Of a DNA stretch of 64,000 nt, positions 32,270 to 40,795 are shown one piece after another (positions within the stretch are counted from its first letter, which is position 1; the number at the start of each line of letters is the position of its first letter). The position numbers and the translations under genes are program-made. The notes below the pieces were generated by a model. The model did no database searches and was not told the DNA's origin. It saw nothing but the letters and a program-made list of their open reading frames with translations. This DNA is from G963720475 sp963720475 (GTDB lineage Bacteria; Actinomycetota; Thermoleophilia; Solirubrobacterales; Thermoleophilaceae): NCBI GenBank assembly GCA_963720475.1, contig OY970394.1, positions 806,001 to 870,000 on the forward strand, read 5' to 3'.

Positions 32270-33493
32270 TTGCGCTCGCTGCTCGTAGCGGTCCTCGCGC
32301 TCGCCGCGCTGTTCGCGCTCGCCGCTCCGGCTTCGGCCGAGCAGAGCGAGCTCGAGCGCGGCCGGGCGGAGATCGCGAAGGCGAGCGCCCTGGTTGACGA
32401 GACGCTCGAGGCGTACAAGGCCGGCGAACGCGAGCGCGCCCTGGAGCTCGCCCGCGAGGCGTACATCGACCACTACGAGTACGTCGAGATCCCGATGCGC
32501 CTGCGCGATCCGGACGAGGTGCTCGATACCGAGTTCGACTTCGCGCAGCTGCGCACCCACATCGAGGAGGGCGCGTCGGTGGACACGATCCGCCGCGACG
32601 TCGCCGACGTCAGGCGCGGCCTCACCGACTCGGATCGCGTGCTCGCGTCGAAGGGAGTCGCGGCCCCGATGATCGCGGCCGGGTTCGCGTTCTCGATCAT
32701 CCTGCGGGAGGGGGTCGAGGCGGTCCTGTTGCTGGCGATCCTGCTCGGCACCCTCGCCGCCGGGTCTGCGCAGAACTACAAGCGCCCGCTCGCCTGGGGG
32801 GTGCTCGCGGCGCTCGGCGCGACGGCGCTCACCTGGCTGCTGACGACGCTCGTGATCGAGATCGCGCCGGTGAACCGCGAGCTCATGGAGGCGATCACGG
32901 CGCTACTGGCGGTGGCCGTCTTGGTAATCGTCAGCTTCTGGCTCGTCGCGAGGCTCGACCAGCGGCGGCGGGCGGAGTTCATGCGCGCGCGGGTGGCGGC
33001 GGCGATCGCTGCCGGCACCGCGATCGCGTTCGTCGGGCTCGGCTTCACGGCCGTGTACCGCGAGGGGTTCGAGACCGTGCTCTTCTTCCAGGCGCTGTCC
33101 ACCTACGCGGAGGGCCTCGGGCTTTGGGTCGCGCTCGGTGCGCTCGCCGGCGCGGTCGCGCTCGCCGTGATCGGCTACGCGATCCTCAAGCTCGGCAAGC
33201 AGCTGCCGCTGAAGCAGATGCTCGTCGGCGGGGCCTGCGTGCTGCTGTTGTTGTCGATCGCTTTCGCCGGCAACGCGGTGCGCTCGCTGCAGTCGGCCGA
33301 CGTGATCGAGCGGACTGTGGTCAGTTCGCCGCGCCTGAACGTGTTCGTCGCCGAGTTGACAGGGATCCACCCGACGAAGGAAGGGCTGATCGTGCAGGGC
33401 GTGATGCTCGCCGTATTCGTCGTCGGGGCGATCTGGGTGTTCGCGATCGAGCCGGCGCGCCGGCGCCGGCTGAGCGAGGCGACAGCCGCATGA
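32270..33493 (+). CDS. FTR1-family high-affinity iron permease with N-terminal extracytoplasmic domain
   Basis: 407 residues, TTG start, 9 bp after the lipoprotein gene. Residues 1-23 are a signal peptide; 25-130 a helical domain (AREAYIDHYEYVEIPMRLRDPDEVLD) homologous to the preceding lipoprotein; 133 onward carries seven membrane helices. Both iron-binding R-E-x-x-E motifs of FTR1/EfeU are present: REGVE at 146-150 and REGFE at 264-268. Ferric or ferrous iron is moved across the membrane; EfeU partners with a peroxidase and EfeO, Ftr1 with a multicopper oxidase, but neither oxidase is encoded here. The stop overlaps the next ATG by 4 bp. Confidence 0.92.
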   Translation: MRSLLVAVLALAALFALAAPASAEQSELERGRAEIAKASALVDETLEAYKAGERERALELAREAYIDHYEYVEIPMRLRDPDEVLDTEFDFAQLRTHIEEGASVDTIRRDVADVRRGLTDSDRVLASKGVAAPMIAAGFAFSIILREGVEAVLLLAILLGTLAAGSAQNYKRPLAWGVLAALGATALTWLLTTLVIEIAPVNRELMEAITALLAVAVLVIVSFWLVARLDQRRRAEFMRARVAAAIAAGTAIAFVGLGFTAVYREGFETVLFFQALSTYAEGLGLWVALGALAGAVALAVIGYAILKLGKQLPLKQMLVGGACVLLLLSIAFAGNAVRSLQSADVIERTVVSSPRLNVFVAELTGIHPTKEGLIVQGVMLAVFVVGAIWVFAIEPARRRRLSEATAA

Positions 33494-35583
33494 GCGCGAT
33501 CCGCGTGGGCGTTGATGTCGGCGGCACGTTCACGAAGGCCGTCGCTCTGCGCACCCGTCCCGCCGTGCTGTGTGGCCGCGCGGTCGTCCCGACCACGCAT
33601 CGCTCGGCCGTCGGGGTGGCCGAGGGCGTCGGGCAGGCGCTCGAGCAAGTCCTCGAGCAGCTTGCCGGCGAACGCGCCCATGTCGAGCTCGTCGCCTACT
33701 CGACGACGCAGGCGATGAACGCCCTACTCGAAGGCGACGTCGCGCGCGTCGGCATCGTGGGGATCGGGGCGAAGCCCGATCTGCGGCTCGCGCGCAAGCG
33801 CACCCGCGCGGGCCGGATCAAGCTCGCCGCCGGCCGCGTTCTCGAGACCGAGCACGCGTTCCTCGATGCGACCAACGGCCTCGACGAGGCGGCGGTCGAC
33901 GCGGCGCTCGACGCGCTCGCCGGCCACGGCTGCACGGCGATCGCCGTCAGCGGTGCTTACGCCGTTGATGCTCCCGAACACGAACGCCTCGTGCGCGCCC
34001 GCGCTCGCGCGCGCGGGCTGCCCACGTGCGCCGGCTACGAGCTGACCGGCGCATACGGTCTCGAGACCCGCACCGTCTCGGCGGCGATCAACGCCTCCAT
34101 CCTGCCTGTCGTCGAACGAACCGCGAACGTGGTCGAAGAGGTCCTCCGCCACGCCGAACTTGATGTGCCCCTGCTCGTGCTGCGCGGCGATGGAGGGTCG
34201 ATGGCGGTCGACGCCTTCCGCGACGCGCCAGCGTTGACGATCGGCTCCGGTCCGGCCGCGGGCGTGGCCGCGGCGCTCCATCAGCTCGAGCTCGGCTCCG
34301 GGATCGTGCTCGAGTGCGGTGGGACGAGCTCGAACGTGAGCGTCGTCAGCAACGGCCGGACGGCGCTTCGAGCCCTCCACGTGATGGGTCGGCGAACGGC
34401 GATCCGCTCGATCGACTCGTGGGTCGTCGGCGCCGCCGGCGGCTCGATGGCGCTCGTCGGACGGCGGGGGATCGACGAGGTTGGCCCTCGCAGCGCACAC
34501 GTCGCCGGGCTTCCGTACGCCTGCTACGCGGGGGCCGAGGCGCTCGCCGGCGCGAGGGTCGAGCTCGTCGCTCCGCGCCCGGGGGACCCGGATCGCTATG
34601 CCAGCCTCGTCACGCGCGAGGGCGCGCGCGTCGCGATCACCGCGACGTGTGCCGCCCACGCCGTCGGCTCCGTTGAAGAAGCCGACGCGGAAACCCGCGC
34701 GAGCGCGCTCGCCGCGTTCACGGCCCTCGGCGAGCATCTCCGTCGCCCCGCCGGCGATCTCGCGCGGGCGGTGCTCGACGGCGCCGTCGAGAAGATCGCG
34801 CGCGCCGCGGGCGAGGCGGCGCGCGCGCACGACCTGCCCGCCCGTGTCCCGCTCGTGGCGCTCGGCGGGGCCGGCTCGGCGCTCGCCCCGGCCGTCGCCG
34901 CACGGCTCGGCCGCGAGTTCGTGATCGCCGAGAACGCAGAGGTGCTCAGTTCGATCGGCGCAGCGCTGTCGCTCGTCCGCGCCGAGGTCGTTCGCCATGG
35001 TGCAGGCCGCTCGGCGGCCGCCGCGGTCGGGCGCGAGGCCGAGCGAGCCTGCGTGGCGAACGGCGCGGCACCGCAGACCGTCCGCGTCGAAACGTCCTTC
35101 GACCCGCGCGCCGGTGTGCTCTCCGCGGTGGCGACCGGTGCCGTGGCGCTCGAGTCCGGCGCCGCCGGCCGCGATCCGCTCGACGAGCCCGCGCAGCTGC
35201 GACAGGCCGCCGCCGCCCTCGGCCTCGCCGAGCAGGATCTCGACGTCCTTCTGCGCAGCGATTTCTTCCGCGTCTTCAGCGAGAACGGCTCGGGCCGTGT
35301 GGCAGTCGTGGACGGCCTCGGCTCGATCGCGCTCGCCGAGGACGCCAAGGTCGTCCTCGCCGACGATTGCGCTCGGCTGCTCGACCGTCTCGGCGCCGAG
35401 GTGTCGCGGGCGACGGTCAACCTCGGCGTCGGCGAGCTGCTGCCGCGCGTGGCCGTCGTCCGCGGCCCGCATCTGGTGGACCTCTCGGCGGCGCACCGCG
35501 CTGAGGAGCTGCTCGCGGGGGCACGCGAGGTGCTCGCTGAGGATGACCGCCCGGCCGAGCCCGCGGTCGCCGTGATCTGGTGA
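33490..35583 (+). CDS. Hydantoinase A/5-oxoprolinase-like ASKHA-fold protein
   Basis: 697 residues from ATG 33490 (ATGA overlap with the permease gene); the longer in-frame extension lies in the permease. VGVDVGGTFTKAVAL at 5-19 is the N-terminal phosphate-binding motif of hydantoinase/oxoprolinase-type ATPases. LVAYSTTQAMNALLEGDVARVGIVG and GSGPAAGVAAAL plus IVLECGGTSSNVSVV are the family hydantoinase_A signatures, and the last 150 residues repeat the pattern weakly. Known members hydrolyse cyclic amides or carboxylate acetone with a B subunit; no B-subunit gene is present. Its place in an iron operon is unexplained: it may power or regulate uptake. Confidence 0.85.
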   Translation: MSAIRVGVDVGGTFTKAVALRTRPAVLCGRAVVPTTHRSAVGVAEGVGQALEQVLEQLAGERAHVELVAYSTTQAMNALLEGDVARVGIVGIGAKPDLRLARKRTRAGRIKLAAGRVLETEHAFLDATNGLDEAAVDAALDALAGHGCTAIAVSGAYAVDAPEHERLVRARARARGLPTCAGYELTGAYGLETRTVSAAINASILPVVERTANVVEEVLRHAELDVPLLVLRGDGGSMAVDAFRDAPALTIGSGPAAGVAAALHQLELGSGIVLECGGTSSNVSVVSNGRTALRALHVMGRRTAIRSIDSWVVGAAGGSMALVGRRGIDEVGPRSAHVAGLPYACYAGAEALAGARVELVAPRPGDPDRYASLVTREGARVAITATCAAHAVGSVEEADAETRASALAAFTALGEHLRRPAGDLARAVLDGAVEKIARAAGEAARAHDLPARVPLVALGGAGSALAPAVAARLGREFVIAENAEVLSSIGAALSLVRAEVVRHGAGRSAAAAVGREAERACVANGAAPQTVRVETSFDPRAGVLSAVATGAVALESGAAGRDPLDEPAQLRQAAAALGLAEQDLDVLLRSDFFRVFSENGSGRVAVVDGLGSIALAEDAKVVLADDCARLLDRLGAEVSRATVNLGVGELLPRVAVVRGPHLVDLSAAHRAEELLAGAREVLAEDDRPAEPAVAVIW

Positions 35584-36041
35584 TGAGCCTCTACCGCGAG
35601 GCTGGCCGCTTCGGCACCCGCGCGCTGGTGATCGGCATCGTCATCGCCGCGCTCGCGGGGATCGCCGGCGGGTTCGCGCTCGGCAGGACGACCGCGCCCG
35701 ACGAGACGCTCTCCGACCGCCTCACGGAGCTCCGCGACGACCTCGCTCCCGCGACGCAGGGGTTGCTGCTGGTCCCGCCCGAGTACGCGCAAGGGGTGCG
35801 CGCGGGCGAGGTGGTCGCCCGCCCGGAGTACGAGGCTGCGAAGGCGGCCGCCCGGCGCGCGACCGACACCATCGCCCGCGAGCGCAGCGAGCTGGAAGCG
35901 CTCAGCCGCTCGCGCGCCCAAGAGGTAGAGGCCAGCGTCCAACGGCTCGCGCGGGCGGTTGACGACCTCGCGCCGGCCGAGCGCGTCAAGGTTCTCAGCG
36001 GCAACGCAGCCCAAGCACTCGACGAAGCGCTCGGTCGCTAG
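35583..36041 (+). CDS. Single-pass membrane coiled-coil protein, iron operon
   Basis: 152 residues. ATG 35583 overlaps the preceding TGA by 1 bp; GTG 35580 in frame would give one extra residue. A short N-terminus is followed by one membrane helix (ALVIGIVIAALAGIAGGFALG, about 13-33) and a long external or cytoplasmic helical region rich in A/R/E (AKAAARRATDTIARERSELEALSRSRAQEVEASVQRLARAVDDL), likely a coiled coil. No known domain is recognised. As the last of four tightly coupled genes it probably assembles with the permease or the ASKHA protein. Confidence 0.75.
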   Translation: MSLYREAGRFGTRALVIGIVIAALAGIAGGFALGRTTAPDETLSDRLTELRDDLAPATQGLLLVPPEYAQGVRAGEVVARPEYEAAKAAARRATDTIARERSELEALSRSRAQEVEASVQRLARAVDDLAPAERVKVLSGNAAQALDEALGR

Positions 36042-36050
36042 CGCAGCCGG

Positions 36051-36755
36051 CTAGCGGTCGGCGGCCTCGAACTCGGGCGTCTTCCAGGTGCGCTTGGCCT
36101 TCGCCTCCTGCACCCTGCGGATGTACTGCTCGGCCGGTGGCGTCCGCCAGCGGCCGGCGAACCACGCCCCGATGGAACCCCAGAGGTCGCCCTTGCGGTA
36201 GTCGCGGCCGCGCTCGACGTCGTTCAGCCACGGCATCTTGCCGTCGTAGTACGCGCGGATGATCGCGCCGTAGTAGTCGGCATTGAACGCGGTGTGGTCG
36301 TGGGCGATCGCACAGTCGCCGTTGCAGTGGTACGGGCGGCGGATCTGGAGCAGCCCGAACGAGTCGCCGTTGTCGCCGACGACGTCCATGTCCCAGTAGC
36401 TCTCGATCACGGCCGCCGCACGGACGACGTCCTCAGGCAGCCCCCACTTGTAGGCCGCCCACTGGATGATCTCGTCGGTCGTCCCGGTGAAACGGCCGTT
36501 CACCAAGTCCGAGTAGGGCGAGTACTTCTTCGCCTTCCACGCCTTCAGCTGCTTGCGGCTCGGCACGGATTTGTTCTCCGTCTTGTTCTTCGGGCGCGGC
36601 TCGAACCCGTTGCGCTCGACCTTCCTCGCCGCCTCGGCGCTCGACAGTGGCTTGAAGTCCACCGGCTTCAGCTTTGCCACGCCGCTCGCTGCCGCGGGCG
36701 CGGTGAGTGCGGCCACGACCAGCACCGCGACGATCCATCTCGCGCGCTGCAGCAT
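36051..36755 (-). CDS. Secreted lytic transglycosylase/SLT-like protein
   Basis: 234 residues with an N-terminal signal peptide (WIVAVLVVAALTAPAAASG). The lysozyme-like core is at about 95-215: DEIIQWAAYKWGLPEDVVRAAAVIESYWD, with the catalytic Glu118 in V-I-E-S, then GDSFGLLQIRRPYH (the G-x-x-Q-I/V motif), and a C-terminal W-F-A-G-R-W repeat. Several Cys (CNGDC) may form a disulfide. It should cut the MurNAc-GlcNAc bond in peptidoglycan. It is convergent with the iron operon and divergent from the DUF3089 gene. Confidence 0.85.
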   Translation of the reverse strand: MLQRARWIVAVLVVAALTAPAAASGVAKLKPVDFKPLSSAEAARKVERNGFEPRPKNKTENKSVPSRKQLKAWKAKKYSPYSDLVNGRFTGTTDEIIQWAAYKWGLPEDVVRAAAVIESYWDMDVVGDNGDSFGLLQIRRPYHCNGDCAIAHDHTAFNADYYGAIIRAYYDGKMPWLNDVERGRDYRKGDLWGSIGAWFAGRWRTPPAEQYIRRVQEAKAKRTWKTPEFEAADR

Positions 36756-36761
36756 CGAGCC

Positions 36762-36767
36762 AGCCTA
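36762..36767 (-). promoter_or_regulatory. Candidate -10 (TAGGCT) for leaderless SLT gene
   Basis: TAGGCT on the minus strand ends 6 bp before ATG 36755, in a 53-bp divergent region. Confidence 0.5.
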
Positions 36768-36795
36768 GCCCAGCGCCGGCCGTGTGGCGCCACTC

Positions 36796-36801
36796 TAGAA
36801 T
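36796..36801 (+). promoter_or_regulatory. Candidate -10 (TAGAAT) for leaderless DUF3089 gene
   Basis: TAGAAT, close to the TATAAT consensus, ends 7 bp before GTG 36809 and supports that start over the GTG at 36836. Confidence 0.55.
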
Positions 36802-36808
36802 CGCCTTC

Positions 36809-38227
36809 GTGAGGGAGGGAATTCGACGCGTCCGCGTGGCGCTGCTGGCGGTACCCGTGGCGCTGGCCGCGAGCGCGGCGGTGCCCGCCGCGGCCGAGGC
36901 CGCGACGCCCTGGATCTGCAAACCAGGGATGCAGCCGAACGCGTGCGACGGCAGCCTTGCCACCACCTATCTCGCCACCGGGGTCGTCGACACGCCGGTC
37001 GCCCCGACCAGGCCTCCGATCGATTGCTTCTACGTCTATCCCACGGTGTCGAACCAGGTCGGGCCGAACGCCACCGCGACGCCCGACCCCGAGGTCCGGG
37101 CGATCGCCGAGTACCAGGCGGCGCGGTTCTCCCAGCAGTGTCGCGTCTTCGCGCCGATCTACCGCCAGAACACGCTCGCGAGCCTTTTCGCGCGCTTGTC
37201 CACGCCCGCAGGGCGGGCGCTCGCCTATGGCGACGTCAAGCGCGCATTCGAGGAGTACCTCGACCAGGACAACGACGGCCGCGGGATCGTCCTGCTTGGC
37301 CACTCGCAGGGGACCGGGATGCTGCGCCTGCTCATCCGCGACACCTTCGACAAGGATCGCGGCCTGCGCAAGAAGCTCGTCGGCGGAGTCCTGCTCGGCG
37401 GGAACGTGCTGGTGAAGAAGAACCAGGACCGCGGCGGCGACTTCGCCAACGTCCCGATCTGCACGGACGACGACCAGATCGGCTGCTTGATCGCCTACTC
37501 GCTCTTCAACGAGACCCCGCCCACCGACACGGCCTTCGGACGCCCGCGGAACCCCGACTTCCTCACCGGCCTGCCGCCAAATCCCGACGTCGAGGTCGCC
37601 TGCACCAACCCCGCGTCGCTGAAGCAGAACAAGGAGCTCGAGGCGCACCCGATCCTACGTTCGGAGCTGTTCACGCCGGGCCTGATCCTGGCCGGGATCA
37701 TCCAGACTTATGGCGGCCCGCCGCCGACCGCGGGGACGCCGTACGTCGTACCACCCGACCGCTACACCGCACGCTGCGTGCGCGTCAACGGCGCGCATGT
37801 GATGATGGCACGCGGGATCGGTAACGCGCGCAAGCTGAGACCGGCGCCCGACGCCACCTGGGGCCTCCATCTCGCCGATGTGAACGGCGGGCTCGGCGAC
37901 TTGCAGGACCACGTCCAGCGCCAGTCGGACCTCTACCTCGCGGGTCCGCGGCTGTCGCTGAAGCTCCGCTACACGCGCGCCAAGGGCTCGAGTTGCGCGA
38001 AGGGCGCGGTCACGGCGAGCGTCCGCGGCGCCGACAACAAGTTCGTGCGGCAGGCGAAGTACCGCGTCCGCGGCAAGGCCGTCGCGCGCGAGAAGAAGAC
38101 GATGCTGCGCTCGCGCATCGAGCGGGCGCGTCTGCGTGCGGGACGGCTCAACCGCGTGCGAGTGGTCGTGACGCTCGCCGACGAACGCACGCAGACGCTC
38201 GTCAAGAACGTGCGCGCCTGCTCCTAG
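36809..38227 (+). CDS. Secreted DUF3089 lipase/esterase-like protein
   Basis: 472 residues from GTG 36809, giving a proper signal peptide (VREGIRRVRVALLAVPVALAASAAVPAAAEA). The body matches DUF3089 alpha/beta-hydrolases: DCFYVYPTVSNQ, FAPIYRQNTL, and the nucleophile elbow GIVLLGHSQGTGMLRLL. The His is probably in VNGAHVMMA or LHLADVNGGLGD. An added C-terminal domain (about 385-472, LSLKLRYTRAKGSSCAKGAV...RVVVTLADERTQTLVKNVRAC) is an Ig-like tail with two Cys. The family includes secreted lipases; substrate unknown. GTG 36836 behind a GGGAGGGA sequence is an alternative start but would leave no basic signal-peptide region. Confidence 0.85.
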   Translation: MREGIRRVRVALLAVPVALAASAAVPAAAEAATPWICKPGMQPNACDGSLATTYLATGVVDTPVAPTRPPIDCFYVYPTVSNQVGPNATATPDPEVRAIAEYQAARFSQQCRVFAPIYRQNTLASLFARLSTPAGRALAYGDVKRAFEEYLDQDNDGRGIVLLGHSQGTGMLRLLIRDTFDKDRGLRKKLVGGVLLGGNVLVKKNQDRGGDFANVPICTDDDQIGCLIAYSLFNETPPTDTAFGRPRNPDFLTGLPPNPDVEVACTNPASLKQNKELEAHPILRSELFTPGLILAGIIQTYGGPPPTAGTPYVVPPDRYTARCVRVNGAHVMMARGIGNARKLRPAPDATWGLHLADVNGGLGDLQDHVQRQSDLYLAGPRLSLKLRYTRAKGSSCAKGAVTASVRGADNKFVRQAKYRVRGKAVAREKKTMLRSRIERARLRAGRLNRVRVVVTLADERTQTLVKNVRACS

Positions 38228-38236
38228 TCGCGCGGA

Positions 38237-39706
38237 TTAGGCGGCTTCGGAATAGGCCGGCTCGGCCTCGACGTCGGCGTTCGCATCCTCGCCCGGTGTC
38301 GGCTCCGAGCGCAGCATCGTGACCGCGACCACGAGCGCGATCCCGACGAGCCCCGCGCCGATCAGGTAGGCGAGGTGGTAGCCGCCGTTGAGCGCAGCGT
38401 CGCCGGAATCGCCCGCCGCGCGCAGGCTGTCGGTGCGGTCGGAGGCGAGCGTCGCGAGCACGGCGAGGCCGACGGCGCCGCCGACCTGGACGCTCGTGTT
38501 GACGAGGCCCGACGCGATCCCCGAGTCGGCGCGCGTCGCGCCCGACATCGCGAGCGTCATCAGCGACGGGAACGCGAGCCCGGCGCCGAGCCCGAACAGC
38601 GCCATCGGCGCCAGCAGGTCGCGCAGGAACGTCCCGTCCACCGGGGTCAGCGCGAACAGCAGCATCCCGCCGCCGATGCAGGCCATCCCCGGGAGGAGGG
38701 TCGCCTTCGGGCCGAAGCGAACGTTCAGTTGGCCGGTGAAGCGGAACGACATCGCCCCCATGACGATCGTCGCGGGCAGGAAGGCGAGGCCGACCTCGAG
38801 CGGGTCGTAGCCGAGGACCCGCTGTAGGTAGAGCGCGCCGAGGAAGAACATCCCGAACATCCCGACCACCAGCAGCGCCTGGACGAGGTTGGCGCCTGTG
38901 ACGTTGCGCGAGCGAAACAGCCGCAGCGGCATCAGCGGGTTCTCGATTCGCGCCTGGCGCCAGACGAACAGCGCCACCAGGGCGATCGCGATTCCGCCGA
39001 GCACGAGGGTCTGCGTCGAGCCCCAGCCCTCCTCGGGCACCTGGAGGATCGTGAAGACCCCCAGCATCAGGCCGGAAGTGAGCAGCACCGCGCCGGGGAC
39101 GTCGGCGCCGGCGCTGAGGCCGATGCCCTCGGTCTCGGGTACGAGCCGTAGGGCGAAGTAGCCCGTCAGCAGGCCGATCGGGAGGTTGATCAGGAAGATC
39201 CAGTGCCAGCTGATCGCCTCGGTCAATCCGCCGCCCGCGAGCAGGCCGATCGAGCCGCCGGCGACGGCGACGAAGGTGTAGATCCCGATCGCCTTCTGCT
39301 GCTCCCGCTGCTCGGGGAACATCATCACGATCATCCCGAGGATGACCGCGGAGGTGAGCGCGCCGCCGACGCCCTGGATGAAGCGGGCGCCGATCAGCAT
39401 CTCCTGGTTCTGCGAGGCCGCACACAGCACCGAGGCGGCGGTGAAGATCGTCAGCCCGATGAGGAAAACGCGCCGCTGGCCGACGAGGTCGCCGAGGCGC
39501 CCGGCGAGCAGCAACAGCCCGCCGAACGGGATCAGGTAGGCGTTCACGACCCAGGCCAGGTTCGCCTGCGAGAAGTCGAGGTCGTCCTGCACCGACGGCA
39601 GCGCGACGTTGACGATCGTCGCGTCGAGGACGATCATCAGCATCCCCACGCAGAGGACGTACAGGGCTAGCCGGCGGCGGCGGTCTATCTGGATTTCGTT
39701 CGTCAT
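38237..39706 (-). CDS. DHA2 (EmrB/QacA) family MFS drug exporter
   Basis: 489 residues, about fourteen membrane helices. Motifs of the DHA2 family are present: LDATIVNVALPSVQDDLDFSQANLAWVVNAYLI (helix 1 motif D1 and loop), LAGRLGDLVGQRRVFLIG (motif A) and GVGGALTSAVILGMIVMMFP (motif C/B region), plus a short charged C-terminus. It probably exports hydrophobic toxicants or a native metabolite using the proton gradient. No regulator gene adjoins it; the upstream VOC gene in the same orientation is 31 bp away and may be co-transcribed. Confidence 0.92.
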   Translation of the reverse strand: MTNEIQIDRRRRLALYVLCVGMLMIVLDATIVNVALPSVQDDLDFSQANLAWVVNAYLIPFGGLLLLAGRLGDLVGQRRVFLIGLTIFTAASVLCAASQNQEMLIGARFIQGVGGALTSAVILGMIVMMFPEQREQQKAIGIYTFVAVAGGSIGLLAGGGLTEAISWHWIFLINLPIGLLTGYFALRLVPETEGIGLSAGADVPGAVLLTSGLMLGVFTILQVPEEGWGSTQTLVLGGIAIALVALFVWRQARIENPLMPLRLFRSRNVTGANLVQALLVVGMFGMFFLGALYLQRVLGYDPLEVGLAFLPATIVMGAMSFRFTGQLNVRFGPKATLLPGMACIGGGMLLFALTPVDGTFLRDLLAPMALFGLGAGLAFPSLMTLAMSGATRADSGIASGLVNTSVQVGGAVGLAVLATLASDRTDSLRAAGDSGDAALNGGYHLAYLIGAGLVGIALVVAVTMLRSEPTPGEDANADVEAEPAYSEAA

Positions 39707-39737
39707 TTGGATCTGAGACCGGGTCGGGGGCGATTAC

Positions 39738-40106
39738 TCATCGGTTGCGTTTCGGCTGCCACAGGCCCACCTCGGCGCCGGCGCGCGCGCTGATCACGCT
39801 GCGTGAACCGGCCGGGCCTTCGCGCGGCTCCAGCAGGACGGAAGCGCCGAGGGCTTGCGCTCGCCCGGTCGCCGCGACGACGTCGGCGACCTCCACGTAG
39901 GGTAGCCAGACGGCTCGCTCGGCTCCGCACTCCACGACGCCGCCGTCGAGCCCCGCACCAGGCGCGAGCGCTTGATAGGTGCCGCTCGGTACCTCGATCC
40001 GCTCGGCGCGCCAACCGAAGAGGGCGGCGTAGAAGCCGCATGCACCGGCCAGGTCGCGCGTATGGAGCTCGAGATGTACGACGGGATTGGAGTCGTCGCG
40101 GGCCAC
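39738..40106 (-). CDS. Single-domain VOC/glyoxalase-like protein
   Basis: 122 residues, GTG start. VVHLELHTRDLAGACGFYAALFGWRAERIEVPSGTYQAL is the typical beta-alpha-beta of the vicinal oxygen chelate fold, with the metal His/Glu positions at HLELH. VWLPYVEVADVVAATGRAQALGASVLLEPREGPAGSRSVI forms the second half. Proteins of this size are often bleomycin-resistance or glyoxalase-like binding proteins. The neighbouring MFS exporter suggests a resistance role, but this is inference. Confidence 0.82.
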   Translation of the reverse strand: MARDDSNPVVHLELHTRDLAGACGFYAALFGWRAERIEVPSGTYQALAPGAGLDGGVVECGAERAVWLPYVEVADVVAATGRAQALGASVLLEPREGPAGSRSVISARAGAEVGLWQPKRNR

Positions 40107-40157
40107 GTGTACTTCTGAGACCGCCGCCGGCGTGTGAACTAATCGCTCGGCCGCGCG

Positions 40158-40757
40158 TCAAACCCCGCGCTGCACCTCGATCCTCCCGTCGGCCTCGGCT
40201 TCGAGCATCGCCTCGTAGTCGGACTCGTTCTTGTCGGCGTAGGCAACGGCGAAGTCGGCGATCTCGCGCGCGAAGCCGTGCCCCTTGCGCGTGACGTCGG
40301 CGCGCTCGGCGATCTTGCCCGAGCGCGCGTGCGCTCGGGCCAGGCACGCCCCGCAAAGCCGCGCGTACAGCTCGAGGTCACCCGGGCTCATCCGCTCCAC
40401 CTTCGCCGCGCCCTTCTTGTCGCGCAGCTGACGACCGTAGAAGCGCTTTCCGAAGAGCTCGGTGTCGGCGCGGTGGACCGCCGTCGCCCAACCGAGGAAG
40501 GAGTCGCTCGCCGCCTGCATCACTCGTTGGCCGACGACCACCCGCTCGCCTTCGTTCTCGTACTCGCTGGCGGCGTCTCCACACACCTGGACGCGGAGGT
40601 CCGACGCCGGCTCCTGGGCGAGATCCGCCGCCATGATCGCGGCCGCGCCGCGGAAGAAGGTGAACGGCGAGACGGCCATCCGCCCGTAGCGGATCGGCAC
40701 CAGCTCGGCTACGCGCGTTTCCGCCTGGCGCTCGAGGATCGCGACGGGGTCGTCCAC
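40158..40757 (-). pseudogene. DUF2252 protein with in-frame internal deletion (about 200-250 residues missing)
   Basis: 199 residues from GTG 40757. The N-terminal part DPVAILERQAETRVAELVPIRYGRM and SPFTFFRGAAAIMAADLA ends in LRVQVCGDA and is normal for DUF2252, which continues with H-L-S-N-F-G and a kinase-like core. Here it jumps directly to ASEYENEGERVVVGQRVMQAASD, which in the family lies some 200-250 residues later, followed by FYGRQLRDKKGAAKVERM and ARLCGACLARAHARSG. The junction is at about 40569-40574 and the frame is kept. Full-length members are about 430-460 residues. The catalytic core is lost, so function is doubtful, although the promoter looks intact. Confidence 0.75.
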
Positions 40758-40763
40758 CAAGCG

Positions 40764-40793
40764 ATCATCGGCTCCGCTGGCGTAGCCTGTCAA
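40764..40793 (-). promoter_or_regulatory. Promoter of the truncated DUF2252 gene
   Basis: On the minus strand TTGACA (40793-40788, a perfect -35) is followed after 18 bp by GATGAT (40769-40764), which ends 6 bp before GTG 40757. It is the only consensus -35 noticed among these promoters, and it overlaps the divergent sigma-factor -10. Confidence 0.5.
40783..40788 (+). promoter_or_regulatory. Candidate -10 (TAGCCT) for leaderless sigma-factor gene
   Basis: TAGCCT ends 7 bp before GTG 40796 and shares a base with the opposing -35, so the two promoters interfere. Confidence 0.5.
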
Positions 40794-40795
40794 GT

